Assembly (NCBI RefSeq): GCF_000149955.1
Contig: NC_030988.1
Location: 1,636,109 to 1,700,108, forward strand
Reading direction: 5' to 3'
Source: Fusarium oxysporum f. sp. lycopersici 4287
Lineage: Eukaryota; Ascomycota; Sordariomycetes; Hypocreales; Nectriaceae
Length of the DNA stretch: 64,000 nucleotides
Shown piece after piece: positions 33,508-44,669 of this stretch. Under the pieces are notes generated by a model. That model made no database searches. It was not told the DNA's origin and was given only the letters and a program-made list of their open reading frames with translations. The translations under genes and the position numbers were made by a program. The stretch's first letter is position 1; every line of letters starts with the position of its first letter.

Positions 33508-33852
33508 TCTCCATTTCTACTTGAAGGTCTATATCCGCCGTAGTGTATACCGAACTAGCTGCCATAGTAATCAACGAGTATTTTCTGTATTTGTGAATGG
33601 GGTGCATATAAACATATAATCATTAGGTAAAAATAGGTTGTCAGAAATAGAAACCGGGATGAATGAAGTTGGTCATTAGACGGGGCCATTGATGCCCGAG
33701 TTTCCAAGCATTTTTGTGCTGTTAGTGCTAAGGGAGGGCAGGGATCGTATTGGGGCTGCTGGTACACTGTGCATGCGCCACGTTTAGTCCATTTTTGGCT
33801 ATTCTCAGTAAATTTACAATGACAGATTACTGACGCTGAACCCGCACCCCAC
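33508..33852. other. NLR-2 3' flank, homologous to the NLR-1 3' flank
   Basis: The last 32 bases before and into the LINE insertion site (33824-33855) are identical to the minus-strand flank of NLR-1 at 23941-23972, and ACTGTGCATGCGCCAC near 33765 is also shared. No gene is seen. Confidence 0.65.
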
Positions 33853-34140
33853 TGTAGCATCACCATGACGCAGGGAGCAATAGGGTAGAAGGAAAAGCAC
33901 AATCGAGGAACAGGCGCATTATGGGCTTGAGGAAACCTATTTCAATTCATATGGTGAAAAGCAAGGTACAGTTTGGGCTCTAGGAATCGCGGACACAGAT
34001 TGAGCAACGTGTAGCACAGCATGGGCTCGGGGAGAAGAGGACGAAAATCAGGCAATGTACGTAAGCATTAGTGATTAGTGCCCTATCGGCCAAAATAAGC
34101 CGCCGGGCGTAATAAATTGTATTGTATTGTAGCATCACCA
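33853..34140 (+). mobile_element. 5'-truncated LINE copy with 13-bp target duplications
   Basis: Positions 33866-34127 match the last 260 or so bases of the 18859-23929 LINE (from CAGGGAGCAATAGGG to the TTGTA tail) with scattered substitutions. The flanks are a perfect duplication TGTAGCATCACCA at 33853-33865 and 34128-34140. No coding part is present. Confidence 0.9.
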
Positions 34141-35423
34141 CCATTACGGGTGTCTTCACGAAGGCTAGCCTTAGTCGACACCAGTAAGAATAGCCATTTG
34201 AGAGAATGTGATATATTGCTTTCCCTTCCTCATTTTTCTCTGTTATATATTTTGATATCGTTTCTTGATACTATTTACTGTGAGAGTAACCCTTAAACGA
34301 CAATATATAACTCATCATGCATGGATATTCCGGTTATCTCATCGGCTTGAGTTACGCGCATCTCAGGTGTTCCAAGGTGGGGCACGAAATATCAGGCATG
34401 AAGCTCGTACAACCCATACGTCATTTGAGTCGGCCCTGTGCTCAACATGTAGGATGGGGTTGATGCTTGAAGAGTCCTAGTATGGACGCTGCTCCGTTAA
34501 GATGAGACTTTGTAGACAGACGGTGGCGCACCTGGTATTGGAAGCTGGAAAATTCTGTTCCCTGCGGCCTCTAGATACTCAGCAAGCGAGTCCATGGTGT
34601 TGTATACCACTTGGCTGTGCCGACAGTTGACTTGTTCTATTGCTGAGGTACATATCACTTCCTAGGTGAACGTGATTCCTATTGCTCATCCTCGTGTTGT
34701 CATACGGTTCCACTGCCTCGCGGCTGCTGCTATGCTGGACGGTCGACAAAGATCCTGCTATGGTCCAGATTTGGGCCTCCATATCCCATGTTCTTGAAGG
34801 ACTTCCCGCCTTGGAACCTTTATGTCCGCATAAGCGAGCAAAGTACCCATGTGTAGATTGAGACGAAGTTTTTATCCACTTCTTTGGTTCTTTCTAGGTA
34901 AACGAGATGATGAAGGCGCAAAGAGCGCTGCCAGGCGTAGTAGCAACAGTGCGACGAGCTAACAGAGTGCTAGAGAGAGACATGCGCTCGTGCCATCTAC
35001 AAAAGGTGCGCTTGAGGAGTATGCAGACTAGGAGAAATGCATGAGCGGCCCAAAAAAGAATGGCGACAACCGCGACAAGTATGATCTTGGTCTGTTCCAT
35101 GACTTCCTCTTCAGTGCTGCGAAGATGACGATGACGGTTGCGGTAGAGGCAGATTGATCTCAGGGCCTGTAACTATTTACGAAAACATTTGGTGAATTGA
35201 CGAGCAGATGAGGTATTGTAGTAAATGAGGTTCAAGAGAGCACACCCTCGGACGTCCGGATACATTTGGACCCTGATTTCAAACTGGGCCATGTGGGCCG
35301 TAATCTCGGACCAGTGGCTGAGGTCAACACCATCGCTAAGGCATATCACAAGCCAGATCTGAATCACAGCTGAGCCATCGAAAATGTGGAGGCCTGAATC
35401 AGAGGATCTGCACGATCTTTTAC
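34141..35423. other. Mostly non-coding stretch
   Basis: No firm gene. A minus-strand frame from an ATG at 35100 to 34894 (68 aa) has a good hydrophobic helix at residues 6-28 (I-I-L-V-A-V-V-A-I-L-F-W-A-A-H-A-F-L-L-V) and could be a small membrane protein, but context gives no support. Confidence 0.35.
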
Positions 35424-35431
35424 TATATATA
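35424..35431 (+). promoter_or_regulatory. TATA box candidate of the 35552 gene
   Basis: TATATATA lies about 125 bp upstream of the ATG at 35552, with a C/T-rich leader between them. This is motif evidence only. Confidence 0.4.
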
Positions 35432-35551
35432 TGGCGTAGGAATGCTTTCCTCGGGCTCATGTACATAGCCTTCTTCACCTTCAACTAGATACCTATCCTG
35501 CCATCGCTTCGGCCATTCCATTCTTCCTTCGCTCCTCACTCAAACGCCAAA

Positions 35552-37052
35552 ATGACTGCCCAACGAGGCACCAAGAAGCTGGTGATAGTCCGCAATGACG
35601 CCCCGGATGCCGACAACATAGCAGCATTTATGCTTCTATTACAATGGGCAAAAAACGCGCCTGACGTCGAATTGGTTATCATATTTGAGCCTCGGCCTGT
35701 TGACTTTAGCCTGGCAATTTTGGAACCTGATGACCAAAAACAATTGGACAGGTTACTCAAGCGTCACTTCCCTGAACTCGGAAATCCCCTCAAGATTCGC
35801 CTAAATGGCTTGTTGACAGAGCAGGCTATAAGCCAGGTCACAAACCTCAGCGAAGAAGACCGGGCTTTGGTAAGTTTCGAAGCTTTTATTTTTCCGTCCT
35901 TTCGAGTTAGTTCTGTTGGCTAAAGCTGGAAACTACAACTAGTTGAGTATGGCAGTCAAGCCCTCCAAAAGCTCATTAGAGGACGCAAAGCTACATGATT
36001 CACTCATGGCCAGGCGCCTGGACTCAGAGCTACATGCTTCACTCATGGCCAGGGACCTCGCAAGGTGCCTCAACGAACTGCCAGGAACATCTCGAAGCCA
36101 GGCCAAAGTAACCATCCTGGTGGATATGGATGCACTGTCTGATACGAGTCCTGTGAATCTCAAGTGTCACGCCCAAGAACAGCTGTTCAACCGCACTCCG
36201 GAAGAGATCAGTGAATTCTATGGTTTCATGAACCTGCCTCGTCTCTAAAGGCAGGAAGAGATCAGGCAATGGTACAAAAACCGTATCAAAGAAGCCGATG
36301 AGAAGCTGCAGAACTCCAGCATCGATGTAGGCTGTCTTGATTTCCGTCATTTGGCGGAACGGATTATGGCCGCAGAAGGCGCCATGCTTACTGAAGGGGC
36401 ATCCTTCAACCTGCTTCGTCGTCTTGTTGATGAGCCAGGCGTAGCAGCCAAGATCGACTGTGTTGTACAAGCAGTATGTCTCCGAATTACCTGATTCTAG
36501 GCGTACACATACTGACCTCTCCACCCATCTCCATAGGGAACTCTGGACCTTGCTAAGAATATCTTCACAAATCAATTCAACATCGCTCTCGACAGAGAGT
36601 CCGCTGCATATGTGCTAGATAGTTCGCATCTCTTTCGCAATTTTGTTGCTGTTCCGACTCACACATCCCAATCAATCTCTTTCTCATTCTACAAACTGGA
36701 AGAGAATGGCTTTTTCAGTCTTGCAAGATGGATCTTATGTTTCAATCGTGGCGAAGACCCTTTCAAGGTAGCGGAAGGAAATGTCACTTTGGCGGGTCAG
36801 CACCGCGATGCAACGATCAAGCTGCCGGATCTTGCGATGATTCTGCTTACATTTGACTTCGAAGCTTATCCGAGAGAAACCTCAAAGGTCGAGGTACAAG
36901 TCGTGCAGGGAGAGTCTCTGCTTTTCGTACAGTCAGAAAGTGGAATCCTAGCATTCCTACCTAAGGATGGCCATATATACAAGACTGTGGATCTAGTGGC
37001 CCTTCTGACTTCTGTGCATAAGGGACAATTCCGAATCAATTGGGTTACTTGA
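35552..37052 (+). pseudogene. Hypothetical protein, possibly nucleoside hydrolase-like, with an in-frame stop
   Basis: Three exons (35552-35869, 35943-36473, 36537-37052) join in phase 0 with GTAAGT and GTATGT donors and CTAG/ATAG acceptors. Together they would encode about 454 residues, but TAA at 36246-36248 interrupts exon 2. Coding text continues in the same frame after it (R-Q-E-E-I-R-Q-W-Y). The N-terminus K-L-V-I-V-R-N-D-A-P-D-A-D-N-I-A-A-F recalls the Asp-rich strand-loop of nucleoside hydrolases (D-x-D-x-D-D), though one Asp is replaced. The C-terminus holds F-x-V-A-E-G-N-V-T-L-A-G and D-L-A-M-I-L-L-T-F. A short internal duplication (H-D-S-L-M-A-R-R-L and H-A-S-L-M-A-R-D-L) lies just after intron 1. 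It is either a pseudogene or a read-through or truncated product of about 207 aa. Remote family call only. Confidence 0.5.
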
Positions 37053-37567
37053 GATTCTTCACTGTTGAAGAGGTTGGGCGCGAGCGAGCCAATCTGCAAG
37101 TCGCTCATACTCTGCCTATTTACTATATCAGTCTGGGGCTAGTATTTTCCGATATGTATTTATATGATAGTGTGTGATGCAGAATAATCATTATCGCAAC
37201 GATCCACCTCTCTTTTCTTTCATTTACTGCTAGTGTCTCCATAAGCTTGTCCAGGTACTGCAGAGAGCCGACCTCAACATGAGTCGATGCGTAGCCCCCT
37301 TTATAGCTCGCGAACTAGCTTCAGGTTGCGAGATATGAAAGGGTCAAGAGGCTAAAATATAGAGAATGAAAGAAAGCTTATACCACGCACTCGTTACTCG
37401 ACATAGAAGGAGAAGAAGGCGGCTAAGAAAGGGGAAGTCCAGTCACAGCTGCCGATTTATCTGCTGCAAAAAACTCACTTTCTCTAGTTACATATATATA
37501 TTATTGGACTGACCAAGCGATATTGCTGTCCTAATCTCAAAATACATAGGACAATAGCGATGTTCAA
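37053..37567. other. Intergenic, convergent gene ends
   Basis: No gene. An AT-rich run (ACATATATATATTATT) lies at 37490-37505 near the 3' end of the minus-strand enzyme gene. Confidence 0.5.
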
Positions 37568-38728
37568 TCACAAATGCGGTTGCGGCGTTTCTCCACGAGC
37601 AAGCCTCATATGACTGGCAGTAAAGGTGTCGTTCGCGACAGCTGAGCTTGTGCTGACGTCGAGTGCAAGACTGAACGCTGCAATGAGCCCGGCCAGCCGT
37701 TCCTTCTGGTCTGGCCCGTCTCCGTCACATCGCAGCATCTTGAGAGCCTCTTTCTGCATCGGGTATCCTGTACCGCCTCCGACAGTGCCTACAGGCAGGG
37801 ACGGGAAATAGAGGCTCATGCAAAGCGCACCAGTCTTAGGGTCAAGTTCCGAGGTCAGATGGCTCCAGGATGCTTCGGCGGTGCTGGCAGTGTCCTGACC
37901 GGTCGCAATGAACATGGCTGCGATGATATTGACCGTGTTTATGTTGGAACCAAACTGACCGTTCCTGATCCCGCCTTCTTTGAGAGTCTTCTGGGCCATG
38001 TAGAGGCGCTCGGTGGTGCAGCCGAGGATCTTCTGACAGACTTCCCGTGAAATCGTTCCCCAGACTAAAGTCTCAACACCACGAGCCTTCTTCACGTTTC
38101 CCCAGGAGGGTTTTTTGTCGGAAGCTAGCTGACCTTCAATGAAAAAGTCCAAGATGTTGTATTGATCGGCGAATGACTCTCGCAACATCTCACAGGCGTA
38201 CTGTGTGGCTTTGGTGACCATGTTCTGTCCCGCCGCGCTCCCACAGCTATAGGTGCACAAAAGATGAACCTGCGAACCGATGATGGAAGGTTCGATAGTC
38301 TTGAGCCTAACATGATGCTTGCTAGTCGCTTCTGCCCACCTAGCGAATGCGTTCTGCATACCCGGTAGCGCTTGGGCAAAGATGACTGCCCGCCTCGGAT
38401 TTTGGAAAACGAAGACAGGACCGCGAGACATGCCATTGCTCAGAGTTTCAATATGTATGCCGCCAGAGGCATTAAAGGCCTTGCATCCTCTAGAGTAGCT
38501 GGCGATAAGGGTAGCTTCGTATGTGGCTAAAGGGGCATAGATATCGTCGAGCACCGGTGTTCCGGCTAAGCGTAACGGGCCTGCAATGCCAAGCGGAACT
38601 TTGCAGAACCCTATGCAATTCTCGATACGCACGTTTTCCAGGTTCCCTGATTGCAAGTCTGCGGCATGGTTGAACCTGTCCGCTAAATCATGCAAAACCT
38701 GGGCCTTGTCGCGTGAATCAGGAGCCAT
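37568..38728 (-). CDS. HMG-CoA reductase-like enzyme, soluble catalytic domain
   Basis: A single exon of 386 aa from the ATG at 38728. Class I HMG-CoA reductase motifs are in order: ENCIGFCKVPLGIAGPL near residue 35, A-T-Y-E-A-T-L-I-A-S (catalytic Glu), G-S-A-A-G-Q-N-M-V-T-K (cofactor loop), A-S-D-K-K-P-S-W-G-N (catalytic Lys), F-I-A-T-G-Q-D-T-A-S (catalytic Asp), V-G-G-G-T-G-Y-P, and A-S-H-M-R-L-A-R-G (catalytic His). The sterol-sensing membrane region of housekeeping fungal reductases is absent, so the enzyme is cytosolic or organellar. The substrate should be HMG-CoA or a related acyl-CoA with NADPH. Truncated reductase-like enzymes of this type occur in fungal secondary-metabolite loci. 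With the acyl-CoA oxidase-like gene and the P450 nearby this hints at acyl-CoA chemistry, but no backbone gene is in view. Confidence 0.85.
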   Translation of the reverse strand: MAPDSRDKAQVLHDLADRFNHAADLQSGNLENVRIENCIGFCKVPLGIAGPLRLAGTPVLDDIYAPLATYEATLIASYSRGCKAFNASGGIHIETLSNGMSRGPVFVFQNPRRAVIFAQALPGMQNAFARWAEATSKHHVRLKTIEPSIIGSQVHLLCTYSCGSAAGQNMVTKATQYACEMLRESFADQYNILDFFIEGQLASDKKPSWGNVKKARGVETLVWGTISREVCQKILGCTTERLYMAQKTLKEGGIRNGQFGSNINTVNIIAAMFIATGQDTASTAEASWSHLTSELDPKTGALCMSLYFPSLPVGTVGGGTGYPMQKEALKMLRCDGDGPDQKERLAGLIAAFSLALDVSTSSAVANDTFTASHMRLARGETPQPHL

Positions 38729-40977
38729 AGCGGTGTTCTCGAGGCAAAAGCTTCTTTTAAAGTGATGATTGATATTCCCTGGAGAGATATCGAGTTATCC
38801 AGATCGAGGAGGGGGAGTCAAGTACAGTATATCTGTTCTTTTCGATAGAAAAGAACTCTGATATTGCCGTCACTTGCCTGTGTACCATGCCTAGCCTAAC
38901 GTCTACATCGGCCAACTTTAGACCTTCTATCACGTAATCGTCTAGATTTGTCTGAAGGAGAGTAATATACAGCCTGTTATGAATTGAGGAAGAACTATAT
39001 TGAATAAGGAAGACGATCATGAAGCGTGAGACCGCACCTGGCTTTCTTAGCATATTTGGCCGCTAGGGACTGATACATTGCGATTCTGTATGAGAAAGCG
39101 CAGCAAGCGCTCCACCAAAGCATTCACACCTAGGCTCCGCAATACCGTTCATGACTTTTAAGTCTATGATAAACTAGATCGAGGATGTACGTCGGTTTTC
39201 GAGTCGAGTTGCAGTTAGGAGCGTAGACCTATCGGTTTTGTTTCTTCTGCATCGGCATTGTGAAGTTGTGGATGGCTCGTACCCTGCCCAAGCCCAGCAA
39301 CCGAGACGACGGCCTAGACAGGCCAACTGTAACGGCAGTTATCATCGCGAGCCTGAAGTTGAGATGCTATAAGAGTCCAATGGCTGCCCTAGAGCATTAG
39401 TACATAGTTCAACTACGAAGCTTATATGAGTTTCATGTCTTTAGTAGGAACAGATTCACGCCTCATTCCACGCTGGTCTGCGTACTGTCTGGAATGTGAC
39501 ATCTTAGCACGGTCACAATGGAAGCTACACGGCTCTAACATACAACATGGAACGCCATCAGAAGAGAACCATATTGGAAGGTCCAACGAGTCGCTACGTT
39601 GCAGCAAGTGCGCCTCATCCTCAAATCTTTGTCCTAATCGTTCACCTCTATCGGACCATGATGGGCTAGTGCATAGCTCCACCGGGCATATCTTCTCAAG
39701 TAGCGATTCTGGAGCCCACAGTTTCTCCCCGACTGACGATTCATATGGCTATACACTTGATGCTGAATCCGTGGTTCGGATGACCTGACAAAAGAATGAT
39801 TATTCTATGACTGAACCTCATCGCCTAGTGGTGCCCGGAGATGGAGATCCCCAGGTCGAAGCGATAGGTCAGACAGATGGATACGCATGTCTCGCGACAC
39901 AGTGGCGAGAAAGGTCCAGAAGTATCTGAGTCATCAACAAATCCGAGGTTTCAGAGCCGATTTGGATGTTTCTTCATGTCTTTGTGCATAATCATAACCT
40001 GCCGAATCACCTTCTTGTCTCGCTATACCCTAGCTGCCAGCTTACCCTAGGTTGCCCTTGAGAGATATGATGTGTCCTAGGAGATTGGGTGCAGTGAATT
40101 GTAACAATCGCCAGGTGACTAAAGCCAAGGTGGTGGCATGAAGTCGCGTTTGTGCCCTTAAGCAATATCAAATTGGAATGTGTGTACAGTAGCATGATTG
40201 AGAGGTAGAGTGATTCAGCGTGACACATAAGATTTTATCGTTTCTGAGTTTCTGACTTTTACCTATTCCCCTTACTCCATTATCTCGCTCTTGGCCACCT
40301 ATTGTTGAAACAGATGGTAAAACGTGAAAAGCTGCGACAGGCCAATGTTAATCATTTCTAACCCTTTCCAACCAATCAACGTCCCATCTTCCCAAGCCTT
40401 TTATATTGCTAGACCATATTTTGAGCCTACGAAGTTGCAAAAGAGAGAATTAGCAAGCTGATTACCCTAGAGCTGAGTAGGGTTCCTGTACGAAAGAGTC
40501 TGATTGGATAATGTCCTGTTTTGGCATGGTTAGATGGTTTTCTGACGGTTTCCCCGGAGGCTTTAGTCCGGTCAGCATGCATCCTCTAAGCTCGAAGTGG
40601 TAAGAAGCGGATGAGCTGCATACAATAAATGCTGTAATTGGTCAGAGCAAAGAACAATGAGATAATCTAGGCTTGACAGCACGCAGGGGCGATTTCAGAG
40701 ATGGCAATACAATTCATTCATGCATGGGGGTCTCATGATACAGTTTCAAGCCATCGATCCTGCTTGAGTATATCGTGTTGTTATTAGAACTAACTACTAA
40801 TAAATTTCTAGCAATTGGCGACAGGAAATTGACTTAGCACATCGACGTGGTGAACCTTCCTCATCTCTACGTGAGTTTCGCGCAGGCGGCTCGGACCCCA
40901 GACAACCGTCTTTGACTTTTGCTCCGTCTAACAAGCTGTTTAGTTTTAGATTCACGCGATACATAGGCAAAAGTTTT
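38729..40977. other. Gene-poor stretch
   Basis: No firm gene. A plus-strand frame from an ATG at 39426 to 39788 (120 aa, two C-x2-C pairs, Ser-rich) is a weak candidate. A T/C-rich tract near 40255-40300 and a CCAAT-type motif near 40371 are visible. The rest shows no coding signal. Confidence 0.4.
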
Positions 40978-42985
40978 CTATGTCTCAGATAACTTGCAAA
41001 TCTCGACCGGAACAGGCCTGTCAAAACTATGGAGACCAAATGGCAGTTCCCGGTGACCACGCTCTATCTTTCTGGCCTCCTCTGGATCGATAAGCCTCAG
41101 GTCATAACTCTGCAACACCATGGCGACCGAGGCGAAGATGACCTGCTTAGCCAACGTCTCGCCCGGACAGCGGAATGCTCCTCCTCCAAAAGGGAAGAAA
41201 TGTCCCCGCAAGCCAGCAACGGAGGCTCTGGAGCGCGCATCTTCCGCCCCCATATGTGTTGTTGGCCTTTGTGGAGATTCTCGTGCGGGTTGAACGCGCT
41301 TCTTTTTCGCCGGGCCGCTGATACTGGAGCTGCCTGGACAATCGAGAAACCTCTCAGCCCAGAAAGCTTCCAGAGGATGCTGAGGCTTGCCACTTGACAG
41401 ATCCTGGCCCGTGTTCCAGCATGACACATCCAGTCCCGCAAGCCAGCCAGTGAACATGACGGGTACACCCGCCTTGACCTTCCAGCCTCCAGCGAGACAC
41501 AACTGGTCGTCGAGGGATGTGCGACCAACGGTACTTGCAACACGCAACCGGAGTGTTTCGTAGTAGATAGAGTTGAGGAGGGGATCCTTCATCAGTACTT
41601 TGATATCTGGTTGCTCTCCAACCTCTGTGGATTGAAAGGCAGGGCTGATCTGGTGGCGAACCCGACGGAGCAGACTTGCATCAAGTAGGATGTGCACGAT
41701 CATCCACAAAGCTGCGGGAACGGTGTTTGCCATAGCACTGTATTGGGTAAGCAGCGATCTCTCGGTCGCTTCTCGCTTCTGCATCCCTCGTGGCGGAAGA
41801 GTAGAGCAAAGGTTGAGCGAGAGAGGGAGTGAACATGGACGTACACGAAAAAATATCCCAGCATCACCACAGCTACTCCGTTGTTGCTGAGCCCGAGAGC
41901 CTCGTGGCGCTGAATCATCTTGCCGACGTATTGGGTCCCCCAAATAGGCTCGTACTCGATATCGCGAAGCCCGTCATTATCCCAGTTGTAATTTTCGCTA
42001 CACCAGGTGCGCCAACGATCGAAGTTTTTGTGCATCTCGTCACGCGCCTGGTAGCTTGACGGTACCAACCATCGCGGCAGACCTTTGGAGATGTTCGGAA
42101 ATGCTTTGTAGAAGTTCCAAAAGTCCTGGCAGAAAGTTGGACAAATTCTGAGGAGATGCTCTCCATACAAGGCTTCTACATTAGCTCTAAGGATGAGATT
42201 TGATAGGAAGCTGAAGAGATCAGGAATACGGCCCCAATCGTGTCTGACCTCCGATGCTGCGGATAGCTCTGACGCCAAATTCTTCTTGAATCTCTCCATC
42301 ACAAACACTAGATTTCGCCCTTGAAGATAATGAGCAAAGTCTTGTCTCTGGTGCTCCATGATACGCCGGGAGACATCTGGATGATCCGTGTAGAATCCTA
42401 CACTGGCCTCGTAGGCGGAAATACGGTCATGGTTGAAGATGTGGATATCACGGCCGGATAAGCCGAAGAAAATGGTCAGAGCATCGAATAAACTGGGCGT
42501 CGGCACCAGACTACTACTCCGTCTGAACAGTCCTTCGATCTGTTTTCCAGGCACCGCCAAGTATATCTCCCGACCGATGAGCGGAATATAAGCTGGAGCT
42601 CCCCGCAATTCGTGGCTGATGCGCAGTTCAGTTAGCGATGCGGTGATGCAACGACCGTCAAAGCCGGCAAGCAACGGTGGATCCAGTAATACGAAGTTGA
42701 ATAAGTCTGCAGAAGGGGGTCTCCAACATACGTGAGGCGTGTCAAGAAACTCTCTGGCTGCAGAGTGAGAGAGAGTAGATGGCCTAGCCCCTGAAGCCCC
42801 CACGAAGGCTGGGGAGGGGCTTTCGTCGAGTCATCGTTATGAGAATGTGGTCTGGATTGAAGTCGAGTGTATATTGTACCTAGTAAAAGGAGGAGAATAG
42901 GCAAAAGAAGAAAAGCCATATAGGTCACGGCGTGATCTAGGCTAGGAGGTACATGCTTCATCAGCGAACCAAGGAAGCTCTCCAT
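40978..42985 (-). CDS. Cytochrome P450
   Basis: Three exons (42985-42732, 42615-41845, 41737-40978) with GTATGT and GTACGT donors and CATCAG and TACAG acceptors keep frame and give 594 aa. An N-terminal membrane anchor (residues 20-40, rich in Leu) leads to a G-L-G-H-L-L segment. The first junction gives T-R-L-T-H-E-L-R-G-A-P-A-Y-I-P-L-I-G-R-E-I-Y, the usual first beta sheet. The second restores the I helix, F-V-A-M-A-N-T-V-P-A-A-L-W, of the CYP7/CYP8-like type. Y-E-T-L-R-L-R is the ExxR motif, and H-F-F-P-F-G-G-G-A-F-R-C-P-G-E is the haem-binding loop with its Cys. The protein would be an ER monooxygenase, perhaps acting on a sterol- or terpenoid-like substrate, as inferred from the I-helix type. 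Length is above the usual 500-530, mostly in exon 3 before the haem loop. Confidence 0.8.
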
Positions 42986-43771
42986 AACCGTATTGCAATG
43001 GAAGTGGCGGCACTAAGGACAATCGCGCCGACACTTGACAGAGTCCTGCCTGGCAGGTGAAGTCCCAGCGTCTGGATAGGCCCGGGGGGGGGGGCGGGCA
43101 ATGAGGAATACTGCAGGATTGTGACCGAACGCTTTACAGTCCGTGGGTACCAGGTGTTCAGATATGGTGTCTCAGAGGACTATTACTATACTGTTGTCTC
43201 GGAACAATCGCGTTTGGATAAGCTGCATGGGGCTCATAGAATATTGGGTGACGCAGGCTTATTTAGCAGGTCTAAGGGGCAAGACAGTACTATTTGAGAT
43301 GAAAGCTGGGGGAAAACGGCCGTGTTAGTGGTTATTAGTGGCCACCTTAGCGATATTTACTAGCTTACCAACTGTGTCGCAGAATCCATTATAGATAATG
43401 TTGCTGCTAGTGCTGCTGCCGCTGCCCAGTATTCTGACTCTTGGCTGAACAGGGAGAACCGGCCAATACGGGCTGGCAAGGCAGAGTTCACCTATCTTGG
43501 CTATGCGAGCTATCAGATTATTCAGCTAGCTGTCACTGTGGAACACTATACTGCGCATTACAGTATCACTCGCATATTGTTTGTAGTTTCCAGTAATCTA
43601 CTTCACCTCACCTCTGCATCATCTGCTACAACGAAAAACGAGGTCTCCCCGAAGGTAGCAGGACCATACCTAACGACTGCACAAGTTACCATCTCTGATA
43701 TCCTCTTGGTCCTATACCTACTTACCCACCTACTTACCGCTTCAGGTCAGCCGCATCTGTTTCCGTCCGCT
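42986..43771. other. Divergent intergenic region between two P450 loci
   Basis: It holds a G run (43083-43095) and no supported gene. Promoters of the minus-strand P450 and the plus-strand P450 pseudogene lie here. Confidence 0.4.
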
Positions 43772-44669
43772 ATGACCGAACTGTTGTTGGAGTCGCCTTT
43801 GCCTTGTTTCCTCGCTTCAAGCACAGCGTACGCGCTCCTCACGTCCCATCAGTTACAGTGCCAATTATTACCCATCCTCATCGCCTCGTGGACCTTTGCA
43901 TTATTCGTGCATCTCGTGGTCTGGCTGAGCTGGATCTTTCCACGCTACGTATCAGAGCTTCGCCATATCCCTACGGTTCCTGGATTCCCTCTCTGGGGCC
44001 AGTTTTTCGACGTCATCACACAAGAATACGGGACTCCACAACGACTCTGGCATCATCAGTATGGCCCTGTCGTTCGCTACTTCTTCCCCTTTGGGTCGGA
44101 GAGATTGTCGATTGCCGAAAGGGGCGCGTTGCAGCGCATGGCTTTCGACTGCCCCAAAACTTACGTCGGAAACTGCGCTAAGCCATCACAGGCGCACTCC
44201 TTGATAGGCAGAACCCTCCGGCTTGGCTTGTTGCTTGATCAAAGTAGCCAGCACGACTACAGCTCCAGCGCGTTAGCTTTGGCTTTTTCAGTACAATCCA
44301 TCAAGACTTTGGTCCCTGTAATTTGGACAATATCATTATGTCTGGGTGAATGTTGGAAGGAAACGAACGCAAGTGGTCGACCCAACGCCACAACCGTTGA
44401 GGCACTTTGTTGGTTGAAGCGCCTTACCCTAGACTTTATTAGTCGCAAAGTCTCTGAGGCTGAGATGCCTACGGCCCCCCGGACGAAAAATATACATAAC
44501 ATAACATAACATATCTGAGGCTGAGATGAAGGCGGTGATGTGCAGCCTCCTGAGTACGTACGAGTTCCAACGCCACGAGCTCCTCTTTCATACGGAAGTT
44601 TTAAAGGTACGGAGAATGGTGATGCGTCCCCAAGACGGGAAGACATTGAGGGTAGTAAATCCAGATTGA
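43772..44669 (+). pseudogene. Cytochrome P450 pseudogene, core deleted
   Basis: From the ATG at 43772 the frame encodes a membrane-anchored P450 N-terminal half: R-H-I-P-T-V-P-G-F-P-L-W-G-Q, G-T-P-Q-R-L-W-H-H-Q-Y-G-P-V-V-R-Y, then helices up to T-L-D-F-I-S-R. It then jumps to S-E-A-E-M-K-A-V-M-C-S-L-L and a C-terminal strand M-R-P-Q-D-G-K-T-L-R-V-V ending at TGA 44667. The I helix, ExxR and haem loop are missing, so an internal deletion joined the two ends. A 46-bp insertion with 15-bp target duplications then broke the frame again within the SEAEM codons. The product cannot bind haem. Confidence 0.8.
44453..44528 (+). mobile_element. 46-bp LINE-tail insertion with 15-bp target duplications
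   Basis: TCTGAGGCTGAGATG occurs at 44453-44467 and again at 44514-44528. The 46 bases between (44468-44513) read CCTACGGCCCCCCGGACG followed by A-rich text and CATAA repeats. The C/G-rich core followed by an AATA-rich stretch and 5-bp tail repeats resembles the 3' end of the LINE at 18859-23929 (GCCGCCGGGCGTAATAAA plus TTGTA repeats). It is probably an extreme 5' truncation of a related LINE family with a different tail unit. Confidence 0.8.

Noticed and set aside
33824..33855. A shared 32-bp block first thought to be the 5' end of the LINE
   Set aside because: It lies outside the target duplications in both copies and is part of wider homology between the two NLR 3' flanks.
42660..42803. 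Apparent frameshift near the P450 N-terminus
   Set aside because: A 116-bp intron (GTATGT donor, CTAAC branch-like site, CATCAG acceptor) restores the expected first beta sheet, so no frameshift is needed.
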